NCBI RefSeq assembly: GCF_902497995.1
Contig: NZ_CABVII010000009.1
Span: 145,706-209,705 of the forward strand
Direction of reading: 5' to 3'
DNA: 64,000 nt
Source of the DNA: Pseudomonas fluorescens
GTDB lineage: Bacteria; Pseudomonadota; Gammaproteobacteria; Pseudomonadales; Pseudomonadaceae
The notes under the pieces were generated by a model. The model searched no databases and was not told where the DNA came from. It saw only the letters and a list, made by a program, of their open reading frames with translations. The translations under genes were made by a program, and so were the position numbers. Below, one piece after another: positions 43,703-54,524 of this stretch. Positions within the stretch are counted from its first letter, which is position 1. Each line of letters begins with the position of its first letter.

Positions 43703-46333
43703 ATGACTGATATCGATGCACGCTTGCGCGAGGACGTTCACCTGCTGGGTGAGCTGTTGGGCAACACCATTCGTGAACAGTACGGGGACGGCTTTATCGA
43801 CAAGATCGAGCAGATCCGCAAGGGCGCCAAGGCCGACCGTCGCGGCTCGATGGATGCCGAGCTGAGCGCCAGCCTCAACCAATTGAGCGAAGGCGAGTTG
43901 CTGCCGGTGGCGCGGGCGTTCAACCAGTTTCTCAACCTGGCCAATATCGCCGAGCAGTATCAGCTGATTCACCGCCGCGAAGAATCGCAGCCAGCGCCGT
44001 TCGAAACGCGGGTGCTGCCGGAGCTGCTGGCGCGCCTGCGCGCCGAAGGGCATGGCGCCGAATCCCTGGCCCGACAGCTGGGTCGGCTGGAGATCGAACT
44101 GGTCCTCACGGCGCATCCGACCGAAGTGGCGCGGCGCACGCTGATCCAGAAATACGACGCCATCGCTGCGCAACTGGCCGCCCAGGATCATCGCGACCTG
44201 ACCAGTGCCGAGCGCGAGCAGATCCACGCGAAGTTGCAGCGCCTGATCGCCGAAGCCTGGCACACCGAAGAAATCCGCCGCACCCGGCCGACGCCCGTGG
44301 ACGAGGCCAAGTGGGGTTTCGCGGTAATCGAGCATTCGCTGTGGCAGGCGATCCCCAATTATCTGCGCAAGGCGGACCAGGCCCTGCATGCCGCCACCGG
44401 CCTGCACCTGCCACTGGAGGCGGCGCCGATTCGCTTTGCCTCGTGGATGGGCGGCGACCGGGACGGCAACCCCAACGTGACCGCTGCCGTGACCCGTGAA
44501 GTCCTGCTATTGGCGCGCTGGATGGCCGCTGATTTGTACGTGCGCGATGTCGATCATCTGGCTGCCGAGTTGTCGATGCAGCAAGCCAGCGATGCCCTGA
44601 AAGCCAAGGCCGGGGACAGTGCCGAGCCTTATCGCGCGGTGCTCAAACAGCTGCGCGAACGTCTGCGCGCCACCCGTAACTGGGCTCACGCGTCCTTGAC
44701 CGCTGCCACACCAGCACCGGCCGATGTCCTGCAAAACAACCGCGACCTGCTCGATCCGCTGGAGCTGTGCTACCAGTCGCTGCACGAGTGCGGCATGGGT
44801 GTGATCGCCGACGGGCCGTTGCTCGATTGCCTGCGCCGGGCCGTGACCTTCGGCCTGTTCCTGGTGCGTCTGGATGTGCGCCAGGACTCGTCCCGACACT
44901 CGGCGGCGATGACCGAAATCACCGATTACCTCGGTCTCGGTCGCTATGAAGACTGGAGCGAGGAAGAGCGCATCGCCTTCCTGATGCGCGAGCTGAACAA
45001 CCGTCGGCCGTTGCTGCCAGCGTATTTCAAGCCGTCCGCCGACACGGCCGAAGTGCTGGCGACCTGCCGGGAAATCGCCCTGGCACCGGCGGCTTCACTC
45101 GGTTCTTATGTGATTTCCATGGCCGGCGCCGCTTCCGACGTGCTGGCTGTGCAACTGCTGCTCAAGGAGGCCGGCGTGTTGCGGCCGATGCGTGTGGTGC
45201 CGCTGTTCGAAACCCTCGCCGACCTCGATAACGCAGGCCCGGTGATTGAACAGCTGTTGCTGCTGCCGGGCTATCGCGCGCGCTTGCAAGGGCCGCAGGA
45301 AGTGATGATCGGTTATTCCGACTCGGCCAAGGACGCCGGCACCACCGCGGCGGCCTGGGCGCAGTATCGGGCGCAGGAACGTCTGGTCGACATCTGCCGC
45401 TCACGCGACGTGGAGCTGCTGTTGTTCCACGGTCGCGGCGGCACCGTGGGCCGCGGTGGCGGACCGGCCCACGCGGCCATCCTGTCGCAGCCGCCAGGTT
45501 CGGTGGCGGGGCGTTTCCGGACCACCGAGCAGGGGGAAATGATTCGTTTCAAATTCGGCCTGCCCGACATCGCCGAACAGAATCTCAATCTGTACCTGGC
45601 AGCGGTGTTGGAAGCGACCTTGCTGCCACCGCCTCCACCGACACCCCAGTGGCGGCATCTGATGGATGCATTGGCCGCCGATGGTGTCAGCGCCTACCGC
45701 GCCGTGGTGCGGGAAAATCCACAGTTCGTCGAGTATTTCCGCCAGTCCACGCCGGAACAGGAGCTGGGACGCTTGCCTCTGGGTAGCCGTCCGGCCAAGC
45801 GCCGCGCCGGCGGGATCGAAAGCCTGCGGGCGATCCCGTGGATCTTCGGCTGGACCCAGACCCGCCTGATGCTGCCGGCCTGGCTCGGCTGGGAAGCCGC
45901 CCTGAGCAAGGCGCTGGAGCGCGGCGAAGGCGAGCTGCTGGGGCAGATGCGCGAGCAGTGGCCATTCTTCCGCACCCGCATCGATATGCTGGAAATGGTC
46001 CTGGCCAAGGCCGACAGCGATATCGCCCGGTCCTACGATGAACGTCTGGTCGAACCGAATCTGCTGCCTTTGGGTGCGCATTTACGCGACCTATTGTCGC
46101 AGGCCTGCTCGGTGGTCCTGGGGCTGACCGGTCAGTCTCAGCTACTGGCACATAGCCCAGCCACACTTGAATTCATCCGTTTGCGTAACACTTACCTCGA
46201 CCCGCTTCATCTATTGCAGGCCGAATTGCTGGCGCGCTCCAGGCAACAGGAAGTGGCACAGGACAGCCCGGTAGAACAGGCGCTGCTGGTGTCTGTGGCG
46301 GGGATTGCCGCCGGATTGCGAAATACCGGCTAA
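43703..46333 (+). CDS. ppc: Phosphoenolpyruvate carboxylase
   Basis: This 876-residue enzyme makes oxaloacetate from PEP and bicarbonate. Active-site blocks are [16 protein letters not shown] (catalytic His near 140), [11 protein letters not shown] and [16 protein letters not shown], plus [14 protein letters not shown]. The C-terminus RNTG is the usual end. The ATG at 43703 is chosen behind GGAGAACTG; upstream in-frame sequence does not belong to the family. It is intact. Confidence 0.96.
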   Translation: MTDIDARLREDVHLLGELLGNTIREQYGDGFIDKIEQIRKGAKADRRGSMDAELSASLNQLSEGELLPVARAFNQFLNLANIAEQYQLIHRREESQPAPFETRVLPELLARLRAEGHGAESLARQLGRLEIELVLTAHPTEVARRTLIQKYDAIAAQLAAQDHRDLTSAEREQIHAKLQRLIAEAWHTEEIRRTRPTPVDEAKWGFAVIEHSLWQAIPNYLRKADQALHAATGLHLPLEAAPIRFASWMGGDRDGNPNVTAAVTREVLLLARWMAADLYVRDVDHLAAELSMQQASDALKAKAGDSAEPYRAVLKQLRERLRATRNWAHASLTAATPAPADVLQNNRDLLDPLELCYQSLHECGMGVIADGPLLDCLRRAVTFGLFLVRLDVRQDSSRHSAAMTEITDYLGLGRYEDWSEEERIAFLMRELNNRRPLLPAYFKPSADTAEVLATCREIALAPAASLGSYVISMAGAASDVLAVQLLLKEAGVLRPMRVVPLFETLADLDNAGPVIEQLLLLPGYRARLQGPQEVMIGYSDSAKDAGTTAAAWAQYRAQERLVDICRSRDVELLLFHGRGGTVGRGGGPAHAAILSQPPGSVAGRFRTTEQGEMIRFKFGLPDIAEQNLNLYLAAVLEATLLPPPPPTPQWRHLMDALAADGVSAYRAVVRENPQFVEYFRQSTPEQELGRLPLGSRPAKRRAGGIESLRAIPWIFGWTQTRLMLPAWLGWEAALSKALERGEGELLGQMREQWPFFRTRIDMLEMVLAKADSDIARSYDERLVEPNLLPLGAHLRDLLSQACSVVLGLTGQSQLLAHSPATLEFIRLRNTYLDPLHLLQAELLARSRQQEVAQDSPVEQALLVSVAGIAAGLRNTG

Positions 46334-46422
46334 GGTTTTTGCCGTGGGTTCAGGCACTCGATGCGGGCATCGGGTGCCTGCTGGCGCAGCAATGAAAAGT
46401 GCTGCCAGGCGACAGTTAATGA

Positions 46423-47274
<852 letters not shown>

Positions 47275-47289
47275 ACATCGCTTGATTTT

Positions 47290-47318
47290 CTACGGCCCGC
47301 TTGCGGGCCGTAGTTGTT
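47290..47318 (+). terminator. Hairpin terminator after adk
   Basis: Stem CTACGGCCCGC/GCGGGCCGTAG with a TT centre followed by TTGTTTAT. Confidence 0.8.
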
Positions 47319-47360
47319 TATACTGGCCCACTTTTTCTGACCTCTCTTACGGAAACATCG

Positions 47361-48035
47361 ATGAGCACCTTGCTGGCCCTGGACACCGCGACTGAAGCTT
47401 GCTCCGTTGCCTTGCTGCATGACGGCAAGGTCACGAGCCATTACGAGGTGATCCCGCGCCTGCATGCGAAGAAGCTGTTGCCGATGATTCAGCAATTGCT
47501 GGCCGAGGCCGGGACTACCTTGCAAGCGGTCGATGCCATCGCCTTTGGTCGCGGGCCGGGCGCTTTTACCGGCGTGCGGATCGCTATCGGTGTGGTACAG
47601 GGGCTGGCGTTTGCGCTGGATCGCCCGGTGTTGCCGGTGTCGAACCTGGCGGTGCTGGCACAGCGAGCGTATCGCGAACATGGCGTCAGCCAGGTCGCGG
47701 CGGCCATCGATGCGCGGATGGATGAGGTGTATTGGGGTTGCTACCGCGAAACGGCGGGGGAGATGCGCCTGGTCGGCAATGAAGCGGTATTGCCACCGGA
47801 AGCGGCAGCGTTGCCGGCCGATGCCAGCGGTGAATGGTTTGGCGCCGGCACCGGCTGGGGTTATGTCGAGCGCATTGCGGTCGACCTGACCGGGCAGGAT
47901 GCGGGCATGTTGCCTCATGCTGAAGACTTGCTGACCCTGGCGCGTTTTGCCTGGGAGCGCGATGAGGCGATTGTGGCGGATGAGGCACAGCCGGTGTATT
48001 TGCGCGATAAAGTGGCGACGCCCAAAGCGCGGTAA
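47361..48035 (+). CDS. tsaB: tRNA threonylcarbamoyladenosine biosynthesis protein TsaB
   Basis: This 224-residue ASKHA-fold protein (LLALDTATEACSVALLHDG, GRGPGAFTGVRIAIGVVQGL) is the TsaD partner for the t6A37 modification of ANN-reading tRNAs. It has the standard length. ATG 47361 follows TTACGGAAAC. Its place after adk is conserved in Pseudomonas. Confidence 0.94.
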   Translation: MSTLLALDTATEACSVALLHDGKVTSHYEVIPRLHAKKLLPMIQQLLAEAGTTLQAVDAIAFGRGPGAFTGVRIAIGVVQGLAFALDRPVLPVSNLAVLAQRAYREHGVSQVAAAIDARMDEVYWGCYRETAGEMRLVGNEAVLPPEAAALPADASGEWFGAGTGWGYVERIAVDLTGQDAGMLPHAEDLLTLARFAWERDEAIVADEAQPVYLRDKVATPKAR

Positions 48036-48054
48036 TAATCGCAGACCGAGTAGG

Positions 48055-48187
48055 TCCCGTCGCGGGCAAGCCCGCCCTGTAGGAGCGAGGCTTGCCCGCG
48101 AAGCAGGCGGTACGGTTTTGCAGGTACACCGCGTTATCGTTCTTCGCGGGCAAGCCTCGCTCCTACAGGCGAGCCTGCTCGCGAAGA
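48055..48187. repeat. Cluster of REP elements
   Basis: An inverted pair (CTGTAGGAGCGAGGCTTGCC and complement) is flanked by half copies (GTCGCGGGCAAGCCCGCC and GCGAGCCTGCTCGCGAAG). Confidence 0.85.
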
Positions 48188-48330
48188 CGGACTTCGCAAC
48201 GCCGCCAATCGTCGTTTCATGCCCGCGCTTTTAAACCTTTCATCGTTTCTGTGTTCTAGTGATCACTCGGCGGTTTGCGATGTGGGCGATGCGCCACTAA
48301 ACTGCCATTATCGATACCGAGCATACATTT

Positions 48331-48636
48331 ATGCGTATAGACGGCCTCCCCTCTCAGTCCTACCCCATCAAGCGCCAGCCTCGCAAAGGCCCTGTGGTTG
48401 AGGACGAGTCGGTCGACATCGACGGTGAGCTGGAATTTCCGTCCACAGAACAGCGGGCCGCCCGCGCCGCCAAAGCCGGCGCACAGCGCCTGAGCAATCT
48501 CCCCGCCCGCCAGCAAGACATGCTTTACCATCGCCCCATGAGCAAAACCGTATCCATGGCCCTGGCCAGCTACCTGAGCACCGCCGGTTTTGTCGATTGG
48601 GATGCGGATGTGCTGGGTCTCGACCTGTACATCTGA
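48331..48636 (+). CDS. Conserved hypothetical protein (101 aa)
   Basis: The product (MRIDGLPSQSYPIKRQPRKG; EQRAARAAKAGAQRLSNLPA; ALASYLSTAGFVDWDADVLG) is soluble with a disordered start. I know no function. It ends in TGATG, overlapping the start of the DUF72 gene by one base, so the two are coupled. Confidence 0.75.
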   Translation: MRIDGLPSQSYPIKRQPRKGPVVEDESVDIDGELEFPSTEQRAARAAKAGAQRLSNLPARQQDMLYHRPMSKTVSMALASYLSTAGFVDWDADVLGLDLYI

Positions 48637-49496
48637 TGCGGCTGCCTTACTACCTCGGTTGTCCGTCCTGGAGTGAAAACGCCTGGCGCGACTACCTGTA
48701 TCCGCAAGACGCCAGGCCCGCCGAATTTCTGACGCTCTATTCGCAAGTGTTCAACGCCGTGGAAGGTAATACCACCTTCTACGCCAGCCCCTCGGCCGCC
48801 ACCGTGCAACGCTGGGCCGATACCATGCCCGAACACTTTCGCTTTACCGCCAAGTTTCCCGGCGACATCAGCCACAGTGGCGACCTGCGAGAACAACTGA
48901 CGGCGGCTGAAACGTTCCTGCAATTGCTCATCCCGTTGGGTCAGCGGGTTTCGCCGCTGTGGCTGCAATTGCCGAAAAGCTTCACGCCGCAACGACTGTC
49001 GGAGCTGGCTGGTTTTATCGAGGCTGTGGACCGACCCCTGGCCGTCGAAGTGCGGCATGACGAGTTCTTCGCCAAGGGCGATGCCGAGCGCAGGCTCAAT
49101 CGCCTGCTGCGGGATCGCGGCGTCGAGCGCATCTGCCTCGATCCGCGTGCGCTGTTCAGCTGCACCTCGACTGATCCGTCAGTGCTCCACGCCCAATCGA
49201 AGAAGCCCAGGGTTCCGCCTCGTCCGGCGGCATTTACCCCATTCCCGCAGGTGCGCTTCATCGGCCATCCGCAACTGGAAGCCAACGATCCGTTCCTGGT
49301 GCCCTGGGTCGAGAAGATCGCCCTGTGGATCGAAGAAGGCCGCACGCCTTATATGTTCCTGCACACCGCCGACAATCTGCTGGCGGCCAGGCTTGCTCAG
49401 CGTTTCCACGCACAACTGATGCTGCGTTTGCCTGGCCTGCCGCCGCTGCCTGAGCTATACAGAGAGCCCGCCGCGGAGCAATTTGGCCTGTTCTGA
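48636..49496 (+). CDS. DUF72 family protein (YecE-like)
   Basis: This 286-residue TIM-barrel-like DUF72 protein has YLGCPSWSENAWRDYLYP, NAVEGNTTFYASPS, FRFTAKFPGDISHSG and RPLAVEVRHDEFF. The function of the family is not established. The coupled start at ATG 48636 is favoured. Confidence 0.88.
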   Translation: MRLPYYLGCPSWSENAWRDYLYPQDARPAEFLTLYSQVFNAVEGNTTFYASPSAATVQRWADTMPEHFRFTAKFPGDISHSGDLREQLTAAETFLQLLIPLGQRVSPLWLQLPKSFTPQRLSELAGFIEAVDRPLAVEVRHDEFFAKGDAERRLNRLLRDRGVERICLDPRALFSCTSTDPSVLHAQSKKPRVPPRPAAFTPFPQVRFIGHPQLEANDPFLVPWVEKIALWIEEGRTPYMFLHTADNLLAARLAQRFHAQLMLRLPGLPPLPELYREPAAEQFGLF

Positions 49497-49529
49497 AGCG
49501 GATTCGTTCCCCATTCCAGGAGCCTGCCA

Positions 49530-50351
49530 ATGGATGCGCAAATCCTTCGAGCCCAGGCGTTCAAAGCCCTGCATGAACGCAATGGCGCTTTTGTCATTCC
49601 CAACCCGTGGGACGCTGGTTCGGCGATCATGCTCGCCAGCCTGGGTTTCGAAGCACTGGCGACCACCAGCGCCGGTTACGCCTTTTCCCAGGGCCGTCCC
49701 GACGGTGGACTGACCCTGGAGCAAACCCTGGCGAACGTTCAGGCGATTGTCGCGGCCACCGATCTGCCAGTCGCGGTCGATCTGGAAAATGGCTTCGCCG
49801 ACGATCCTGCCGAATGCGCCCAAAGTATCTTGCGGGCCGCCGCAGCAGGCGCCGTCGGCGGCTCGATCGAAGATGCCACGGGACGCGAAGACGGCCCGAT
49901 CTACTGCTTCGAACATGCAGTCGCCCGCATCGAAGCCGCTGTCGCCGCCGCCCGCAGTCTGCCTTTCCCGTTCACGCTGACGGCCCGGGCCGAAAACTTT
50001 CTGCATGGCAATCCTGATCTGGACGATACGATTCACCGCTTGCAGGCGTTTGCCGAAGCCGGTGCAGACGTGCTGTATGCACCGGGCCTGCGCAGCGCAG
50101 AGGAGGTATTGGCGGTGGTGCGTGCGGTAGCGCCCAAACCGGTCAACGTCTTGATGTCTGGCGGGCTCAAGCTGACCGTCGAGCAGCTGAGTGCAATGGG
50201 CGTCAAACGGATCAGCGTGGGTTCTGCTCTGGCCCTGGCGGCGTATGGCGAGTTCTTTCGTGCCGCGCAAGAGATCCGGCAGTCGGGCACCTTTGGGTTC
50301 ACCTCGCGCTCCATGCCGTTCCAGCAGGCCAATCAATTGTTCAAAGGCTGA
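49530..50351 (+). CDS. Isocitrate lyase/PEP mutase family protein
   Basis: This 273-residue ICL/PEP-mutase barrel has NPWDAGSAIMLASLGFEALA, SAGYAFSQGRPDGGLTLEQT, VDLENGFADDPAE and IEDATGREDGPIY, with metal ligands Asp/Glu in place. Family members cleave or rearrange C-C or C-P bonds (oxaloacetate, 2-methylisocitrate, phosphonopyruvate). It lacks the KKCGH motif of true isocitrate lyase, so an oxaloacetate hydrolase-like or unknown lyase role is more likely. Confidence 0.85.
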   Translation: MDAQILRAQAFKALHERNGAFVIPNPWDAGSAIMLASLGFEALATTSAGYAFSQGRPDGGLTLEQTLANVQAIVAATDLPVAVDLENGFADDPAECAQSILRAAAAGAVGGSIEDATGREDGPIYCFEHAVARIEAAVAAARSLPFPFTLTARAENFLHGNPDLDDTIHRLQAFAEAGADVLYAPGLRSAEEVLAVVRAVAPKPVNVLMSGGLKLTVEQLSAMGVKRISVGSALALAAYGEFFRAAQEIRQSGTFGFTSRSMPFQQANQLFKG

Positions 50352-50353
50352 GG

Positions 50354-51049
50354 ATGCGGGCTTTGCGGGTGATGTTCGTGCTGGTGTTGATCATCGGCAC
50401 GGCGGCGGTGAGTGTCTGGCGTGGCTGGGTCTCGCTGCCGCCGCAATGGAACCCTTGGGCGCCGCTGGACGTGAAGGCCGAACCCAATTTTCTGACGCGC
50501 TACAAGCTGATGCGACTGCGCGATGATCCGCAGCTATGCGACCTGGCCCTGAGCAGCTCCGGGTTACGCGTGTCCCGCCAGGCCGACAGCCCCGGCGCGA
50601 CCTGCCCGCTGATCAATACCCTGCGTGTGCAAGGCGGCGAAGTGGCCCTGAGCAGCAGTTTCCTCGCCAGTTGTCGCTTGGCGGTATCCTTTGCCCTGTT
50701 CGAGCATCACGCGCTGCAACCCGCCGCACAGGCGGTCTATGGCCAGGCTGTGACCCGCGTCGAGCATCTCGGCAGCTTTGCCTGTCGCAACGTCTACGGC
50801 CGCGAGAACGGCAGGCGCAGCCAGCATGCCGGCGCCAATGCGCTCGATATCTCCGGTTTCCGCCTGGCCGACGGCCGCTCCATCAGCGTGTTCAAGGATT
50901 GGCCGAGGGATAATCAGAACGCACGGTTTTTACGTCAGGTCCGCGATGGCGCCTGCGACATGTTCAGTGGCGTATTGGGCCCGGACTACAACGCCGCCCA
51001 TCGCGATCACTTTCACCTGGATGTCGGACCATGGAGCGTCTGTCGCTGA
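50354..51049 (+). CDS. Extensin-like family protein (periplasmic, membrane-anchored)
   Basis: This 231-residue protein has an N-terminal membrane anchor (VMFVLVLIIGTAAVSVW) and an extensin-like C-terminal domain with zinc-peptidase-type residues: RRSQHAGANALDISGF and HRDHFHLDVG, similar to LAS-type D-Ala peptidases. A cell-wall role is likely but unproven. It starts two bases after the previous stop. Confidence 0.85.
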   Translation: MRALRVMFVLVLIIGTAAVSVWRGWVSLPPQWNPWAPLDVKAEPNFLTRYKLMRLRDDPQLCDLALSSSGLRVSRQADSPGATCPLINTLRVQGGEVALSSSFLASCRLAVSFALFEHHALQPAAQAVYGQAVTRVEHLGSFACRNVYGRENGRRSQHAGANALDISGFRLADGRSISVFKDWPRDNQNARFLRQVRDGACDMFSGVLGPDYNAAHRDHFHLDVGPWSVCR

Positions 51050-51052
51050 GTT

Positions 51053-51673
51053 TCAGGCGGCGATACGCAGGTTCTGCAGCACGATCGGGCGCGCCCAGCC
51101 GGTATCGAAATCGAAGTCTTTCTGTTGCTCCAGCAGCTCTTCTGGCGAGAACGGCGGGAAGGGTTTGTCCAGCAGATGGCGTTCGAACTCGGCGATCGGC
51201 AAGTGCAGGGCACGCGCTTGTGGTGCCGGGCTGGCTGGCGGTACAGGTTGGCCGGCGGCCAGCACGATCGGGCGCACCCAGGCGCTTTCGAAGTCCTGTT
51301 GTTGCTGCTGCGCGATGATTGCCTTTTCCGGGAACGGTGGGAAGGGTTTGTCCGCCAGGTCCATTTCGAATTCGGCAATCGGCAGGAACAGCGGCTCGGG
51401 CGGGCGTACCTGGTTGTCCTTCACCTCACAGTCGCGCTGTGAAACGATGTGCGCCAGCAGATCGCTGCCAACCGTAGGTTCGACCGGGCTGTCGAGATCG
51501 ACCGGTGGAAAGTTGAGCGACTCCGGCAGCACCTCGCCCGACTGATCGGCCAGCGCCCGGGCAAAAAAATCCTGCCACAGGTGACTGACACCGCTCAGTG
51601 CCTGGGTATTGCGCAGGCTGTAATCGCCGTAGGGCGAGATAAAGCCGGTGATGGAGGGTTGAAAGTCTGACAT
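51053..51673 (-). CDS. Hypothetical protein with an internal tandem repeat
   Basis: This 206-residue protein has a repeated unit: [19 protein letters not shown] with [12 protein letters not shown], then again [19 protein letters not shown] with [12 protein letters not shown]. The N-terminal 80 residues are not repeated. There is no signal peptide or known domain. It is convergent with the extensin-like gene and divergent from rsmJ. Confidence 0.75.
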   Translation of the reverse strand: MSDFQPSITGFISPYGDYSLRNTQALSGVSHLWQDFFARALADQSGEVLPESLNFPPVDLDSPVEPTVGSDLLAHIVSQRDCEVKDNQVRPPEPLFLPIAEFEMDLADKPFPPFPEKAIIAQQQQQDFESAWVRPIVLAAGQPVPPASPAPQARALHLPIAEFERHLLDKPFPPFSPEELLEQQKDFDFDTGWARPIVLQNLRIAA

Positions 51674-51765
51674 TTCTCTCGGTCGACGCTCGGCTCTGGC
51701 AAAATGCCCGTCAGTTTGGTTATCGGCCGTTTTTGCCGATCATTAATTTTTTGAGCGTGTTCCCC

Positions 51766-52548
51766 ATGATTGAGCAACCTGCGGTCTGCCGCATCCACGT
51801 CGAGGCTTCGACCCCGGCCTTTCAGCCACAGGCCGAACAATGGGCCGAGCGCCTGGGCTTGCCGATGCAGGTGGCTGACGCTGAGTTCGCCCTGCAGGTG
51901 GGCGAACAGGGTTTGCAGCTGCAACAACTGGGTGCCGATGCGCCGGGGCCGGTGCGGGTGGACTTTGTCGAGGGCGGCGCGGCCCATCGGCGGTTGTTCG
52001 GTGGTGGCACGGGCCAGATGATCGCCAAGGCGGTGGGCATTGCCCAAGGCGTGCGTCCACGGGTGCTGGATGCCACGGCAGGACTGGGCAAGGACGCGTT
52101 CGTGCTGGCGAGCCTGGGCTGCGAGATGAGCTTGATCGAGCGACAGCCGTTGATCGGTGCCTTGCTGGAAGATGGCCTGGCCCGTGGCGCCGAGGATTTC
52201 GACGTGGCGCCAATTGTGGCGCGGATGAGATTGCTCAAGGGCAATTCAATCGAAGTGATGCGCAACTGGGAAGGTGAACCGCCGCAGGTGATCTACCTTG
52301 ACCCGATGTTTCCCCATCGTGAGAAAACCGCATTGGTGAAGAAGGAAATGCGTCTGTTCCGGCCGCTGGTGGGGGATGATCCCGACGCGCCGGCGCTGCT
52401 TGAGGCGGCATTGGCGCTGGCCAGTCACCGGGTGGTGGTCAAGCGCCCGCGCAAGGCACCGTGCATTGCGGGGCCGAAGCCGAGTCATGCGCTGGATGGG
52501 AAATCCAGTCGGTACGACATTTATCCGAAGAAAGCGCTCAAGCCCTGA
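51766..52548 (+). CDS. rsmJ: 16S rRNA (guanine1516-N2)-methyltransferase
   Basis: This 260-residue SAM methyltransferase (RsmJ/YhiQ) has [19 protein letters not shown] as SAM motif, [15 protein letters not shown], and the catalytic [19 protein letters not shown]. The C-terminus ([13 protein letters not shown]) is diagnostic. ATG 51766 starts [15 protein letters not shown]. Confidence 0.93.
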   Translation: MIEQPAVCRIHVEASTPAFQPQAEQWAERLGLPMQVADAEFALQVGEQGLQLQQLGADAPGPVRVDFVEGGAAHRRLFGGGTGQMIAKAVGIAQGVRPRVLDATAGLGKDAFVLASLGCEMSLIERQPLIGALLEDGLARGAEDFDVAPIVARMRLLKGNSIEVMRNWEGEPPQVIYLDPMFPHREKTALVKKEMRLFRPLVGDDPDAPALLEAALALASHRVVVKRPRKAPCIAGPKPSHALDGKSSRYDIYPKKALKP

Positions 52549-52562
52549 GACCGCGTCGCGCC

Positions 52563-52652
52563 CTTCGCGGGCAAGCCCGCTCCCACAGGTTCTGGGGTGT
52601 TCTCTGATGTTGTGCTCGACACAAAACCTGTGGGAGCGGGCTTGCCCGCGAT
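52563..52652. repeat. Inverted REP pair
   Basis: TTCGCGGGCAAGCCCGCTCC and its complement between convergent rsmJ and mexL. Confidence 0.9.
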
Positions 52653-52679
52653 GGCGTCGGCTCTGTCACTGAAGATCTA

Positions 52680-53324
52680 TCAGGCTGACTCAGGCCGATA
52701 AGCCCGCATAAACAACCCCACCACTTCCCGCACATGGCTCTCGGCCGCATCCCCGGTCAACGGCTCGCCGCAGCCATACAGCAAGCGAAAATTCCCCGCA
52801 CCCTTGAGCAGGCAAAAGAAATGCTCCGCCGCATTGCGCGGTTTGTCGATGCTCAGCGCGCCGCTCTGATCAACCTTGCCCAGCAACCGCTCCATCCCAT
52901 GCAGCATGCGCTCCGGGCCGGCCTCGAAGAAAATCTGCGAGAGCTTCGGGTCCTGGCTGCCCAGAGTCATCATCAGCCGGTGCAGGTTCACCGATTCGTC
53001 GCTGTTGATCAGTTGATGAAAGCCGCGCGCGATGTTCAGCAGCACCGTTTCCACCGCGACGCCGTCCGGCAATTCGAAAAACAGCGTAGGCAATTGCTCT
53101 TCGCATTTGGCCATGACGGCGGCGGAAAACAGCCTCTCCTTGTCGTTGAAATGGCTATAGACCGTCAGCTTCGACACCCCGGCCTCGGCCGCCACGGCGT
53201 CCATGCTGGTGTTGGCGTAACCATTGCTCAGAAACAGAATTTTCGCCGCTTCGAGGATCGCCTGGCGCTTGGCCAGATCCTTGGGGCGGCCCGGACCGTT
53301 GGGTGCTGAAAGATTGTTCGACAT
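52680..53324 (-). CDS. mexL: TetR-family repressor of the MexJK efflux genes (MexL-like)
   Basis: This 214-residue TetR regulator has LAKRQAILEAAKILFLSNGY with VAAEAGVSKLTVYSHFNDKE as DNA-binding domain. It is divergent from an RND operon, and the gene order rsmJ-regulator-adaptor-pump matches mexLJK of P. aeruginosa, where MexL represses mexJK and itself. A palindrome in the shared promoter region suits this. The identity is by context and length rather than by alignment. Confidence 0.85.
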   Translation of the reverse strand: MSNNLSAPNGPGRPKDLAKRQAILEAAKILFLSNGYANTSMDAVAAEAGVSKLTVYSHFNDKERLFSAAVMAKCEEQLPTLFFELPDGVAVETVLLNIARGFHQLINSDESVNLHRLMMTLGSQDPKLSQIFFEAGPERMLHGMERLLGKVDQSGALSIDKPRNAAEHFFCLLKGAGNFRLLYGCGEPLTGDAAESHVREVVGLFMRAYRPESA

Positions 53325-53366
53325 TCTTCGCTTTAATACTGGACTGGTGAGTTTGCTATTAATAAC

Positions 53367-53380
53367 ATACTGCTCAGTAT
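53367..53380. promoter_or_regulatory. Likely MexL operator in the mexL-mexJ intergenic region
   Basis: ATACTGCTCAGTAT is a perfect 6-base inverted repeat around CT. A further half-site AATACTGG lies at 53335-53342. The AT-rich surroundings suit divergent promoters. Confidence 0.6.
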
Positions 53381-53417
53381 AATTATTCCAAGCACCATTA
53401 GCGAAAGGTCCTTCACC

Positions 53418-54518
53418 ATGTTCCGCTATGCCTTGCCCCTCGCATTGCCGGTCAGTCTGGCGTTTTTATTGTCTGCGTGCGGTCATGAAGAGGCGCCTCA
53501 AGTCACCGTTCGACCGGCCATGGTGGTGCAGCCAGAGCCGTCGGCCCAAGCGCTGGAAAGCTTTCCCGGTGAAGTCCGTGCGCGCTTCGAGCCCGAGCTG
53601 GCGTTTCGCATTGGCGGCAAAGTCAGCCGACGACTGGTCGAGGAAGGGCAACGGGTCAAGGCTGACCAACCGCTGGCGGAGCTCGATCCTCAGGACGTGC
53701 GCCTGCAACTGGAAGCCACCCGCGCCCAGGTCGCCGCGGCCGAAGCCAACCTGAACCTGGTGCGCGCCGAGCGGGATCGCTACAAGACCCTGATGGACCG
53801 GCAGATGGTCAGTCGTTCGCAATACGACAATGCCGAAAACCTGTTCCGCTCCGGTGAAGCTCGCCTGAAGCAGATCAAGGCCGAGTTCAACGTCTCGACT
53901 AACCAGGCCAGCTACGCGGTGCTGCGCGCACCCCAGGACGGCGTGGTGGCCAAGCGTGCGGTGGAAGTCGGGCAAGTCGTGGCGGCGGGGCAAACCGTGT
54001 TTACCCTGGCCACCGATGGCGAGCGCGAGGTGTCGATCAGCCTGCCGGAACAGAGCTTTGGCCGGTTCAAGGTCGGCCAGCCGGTGTCGGTGGAGCTCTG
54101 GACCCAACCCGATCAACGTTTCGCCGGGCGCATCCGTGAGTTATCCCCCGCGGCCGATCCGAAATCCCGCACCTTCGCCGCGCGTATCTCATTCACTGGC
54201 GGCAAGGTTCCCGCCGAACTCGGCCAGAGTGCCCGGGTGTTCGTGCAGGCCGCCGACGTTGTGACGCTGTCCGTACCGCTTTCGGCGCTGACCGCGGAAA
54301 ACGGCGCGACCTACGTCTGGGTCGTCAGTGCCAACAACACCTTGAAGAAGACCCCGGTGCGGGTCGGTGCCTTCGGCGAGAAAACCGTGCCCGTGCTCGA
54401 AGGCTTGAACGCCAGTGACTGGGTGGTGGCGGCCGGTGTCCATGTGCTGCTCGATGGGCAGCAGGTGCGCCCCGTGGATCGCTCCAACCGCGTGGTCAAT
54501 CTGGCGGACAAGGAGTAA
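53418..54518 (+). CDS. mexJ: RND efflux periplasmic adaptor (MexJ-like)
   Basis: This 366-residue membrane fusion protein has a lipobox (LLSACGH, Cys near 21), a lipoyl/hairpin domain (GKVSRRLVEEGQRVKADQPL, RYKTLMDRQMVSRSQYDNAE) and a beta-barrel part (SISLPEQSFGRFKVGQPVSV). It joins MexK to an outer-membrane channel. No channel gene follows mexK, as in P. aeruginosa mexJK, which borrows OprM or OpmH. Confidence 0.9.
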   Translation: MFRYALPLALPVSLAFLLSACGHEEAPQVTVRPAMVVQPEPSAQALESFPGEVRARFEPELAFRIGGKVSRRLVEEGQRVKADQPLAELDPQDVRLQLEATRAQVAAAEANLNLVRAERDRYKTLMDRQMVSRSQYDNAENLFRSGEARLKQIKAEFNVSTNQASYAVLRAPQDGVVAKRAVEVGQVVAAGQTVFTLATDGEREVSISLPEQSFGRFKVGQPVSVELWTQPDQRFAGRIRELSPAADPKSRTFAARISFTGGKVPAELGQSARVFVQAADVVTLSVPLSALTAENGATYVWVVSANNTLKKTPVRVGAFGEKTVPVLEGLNASDWVVAAGVHVLLDGQQVRPVDRSNRVVNLADKE

Positions 54519-54524
54519 TCCCCG

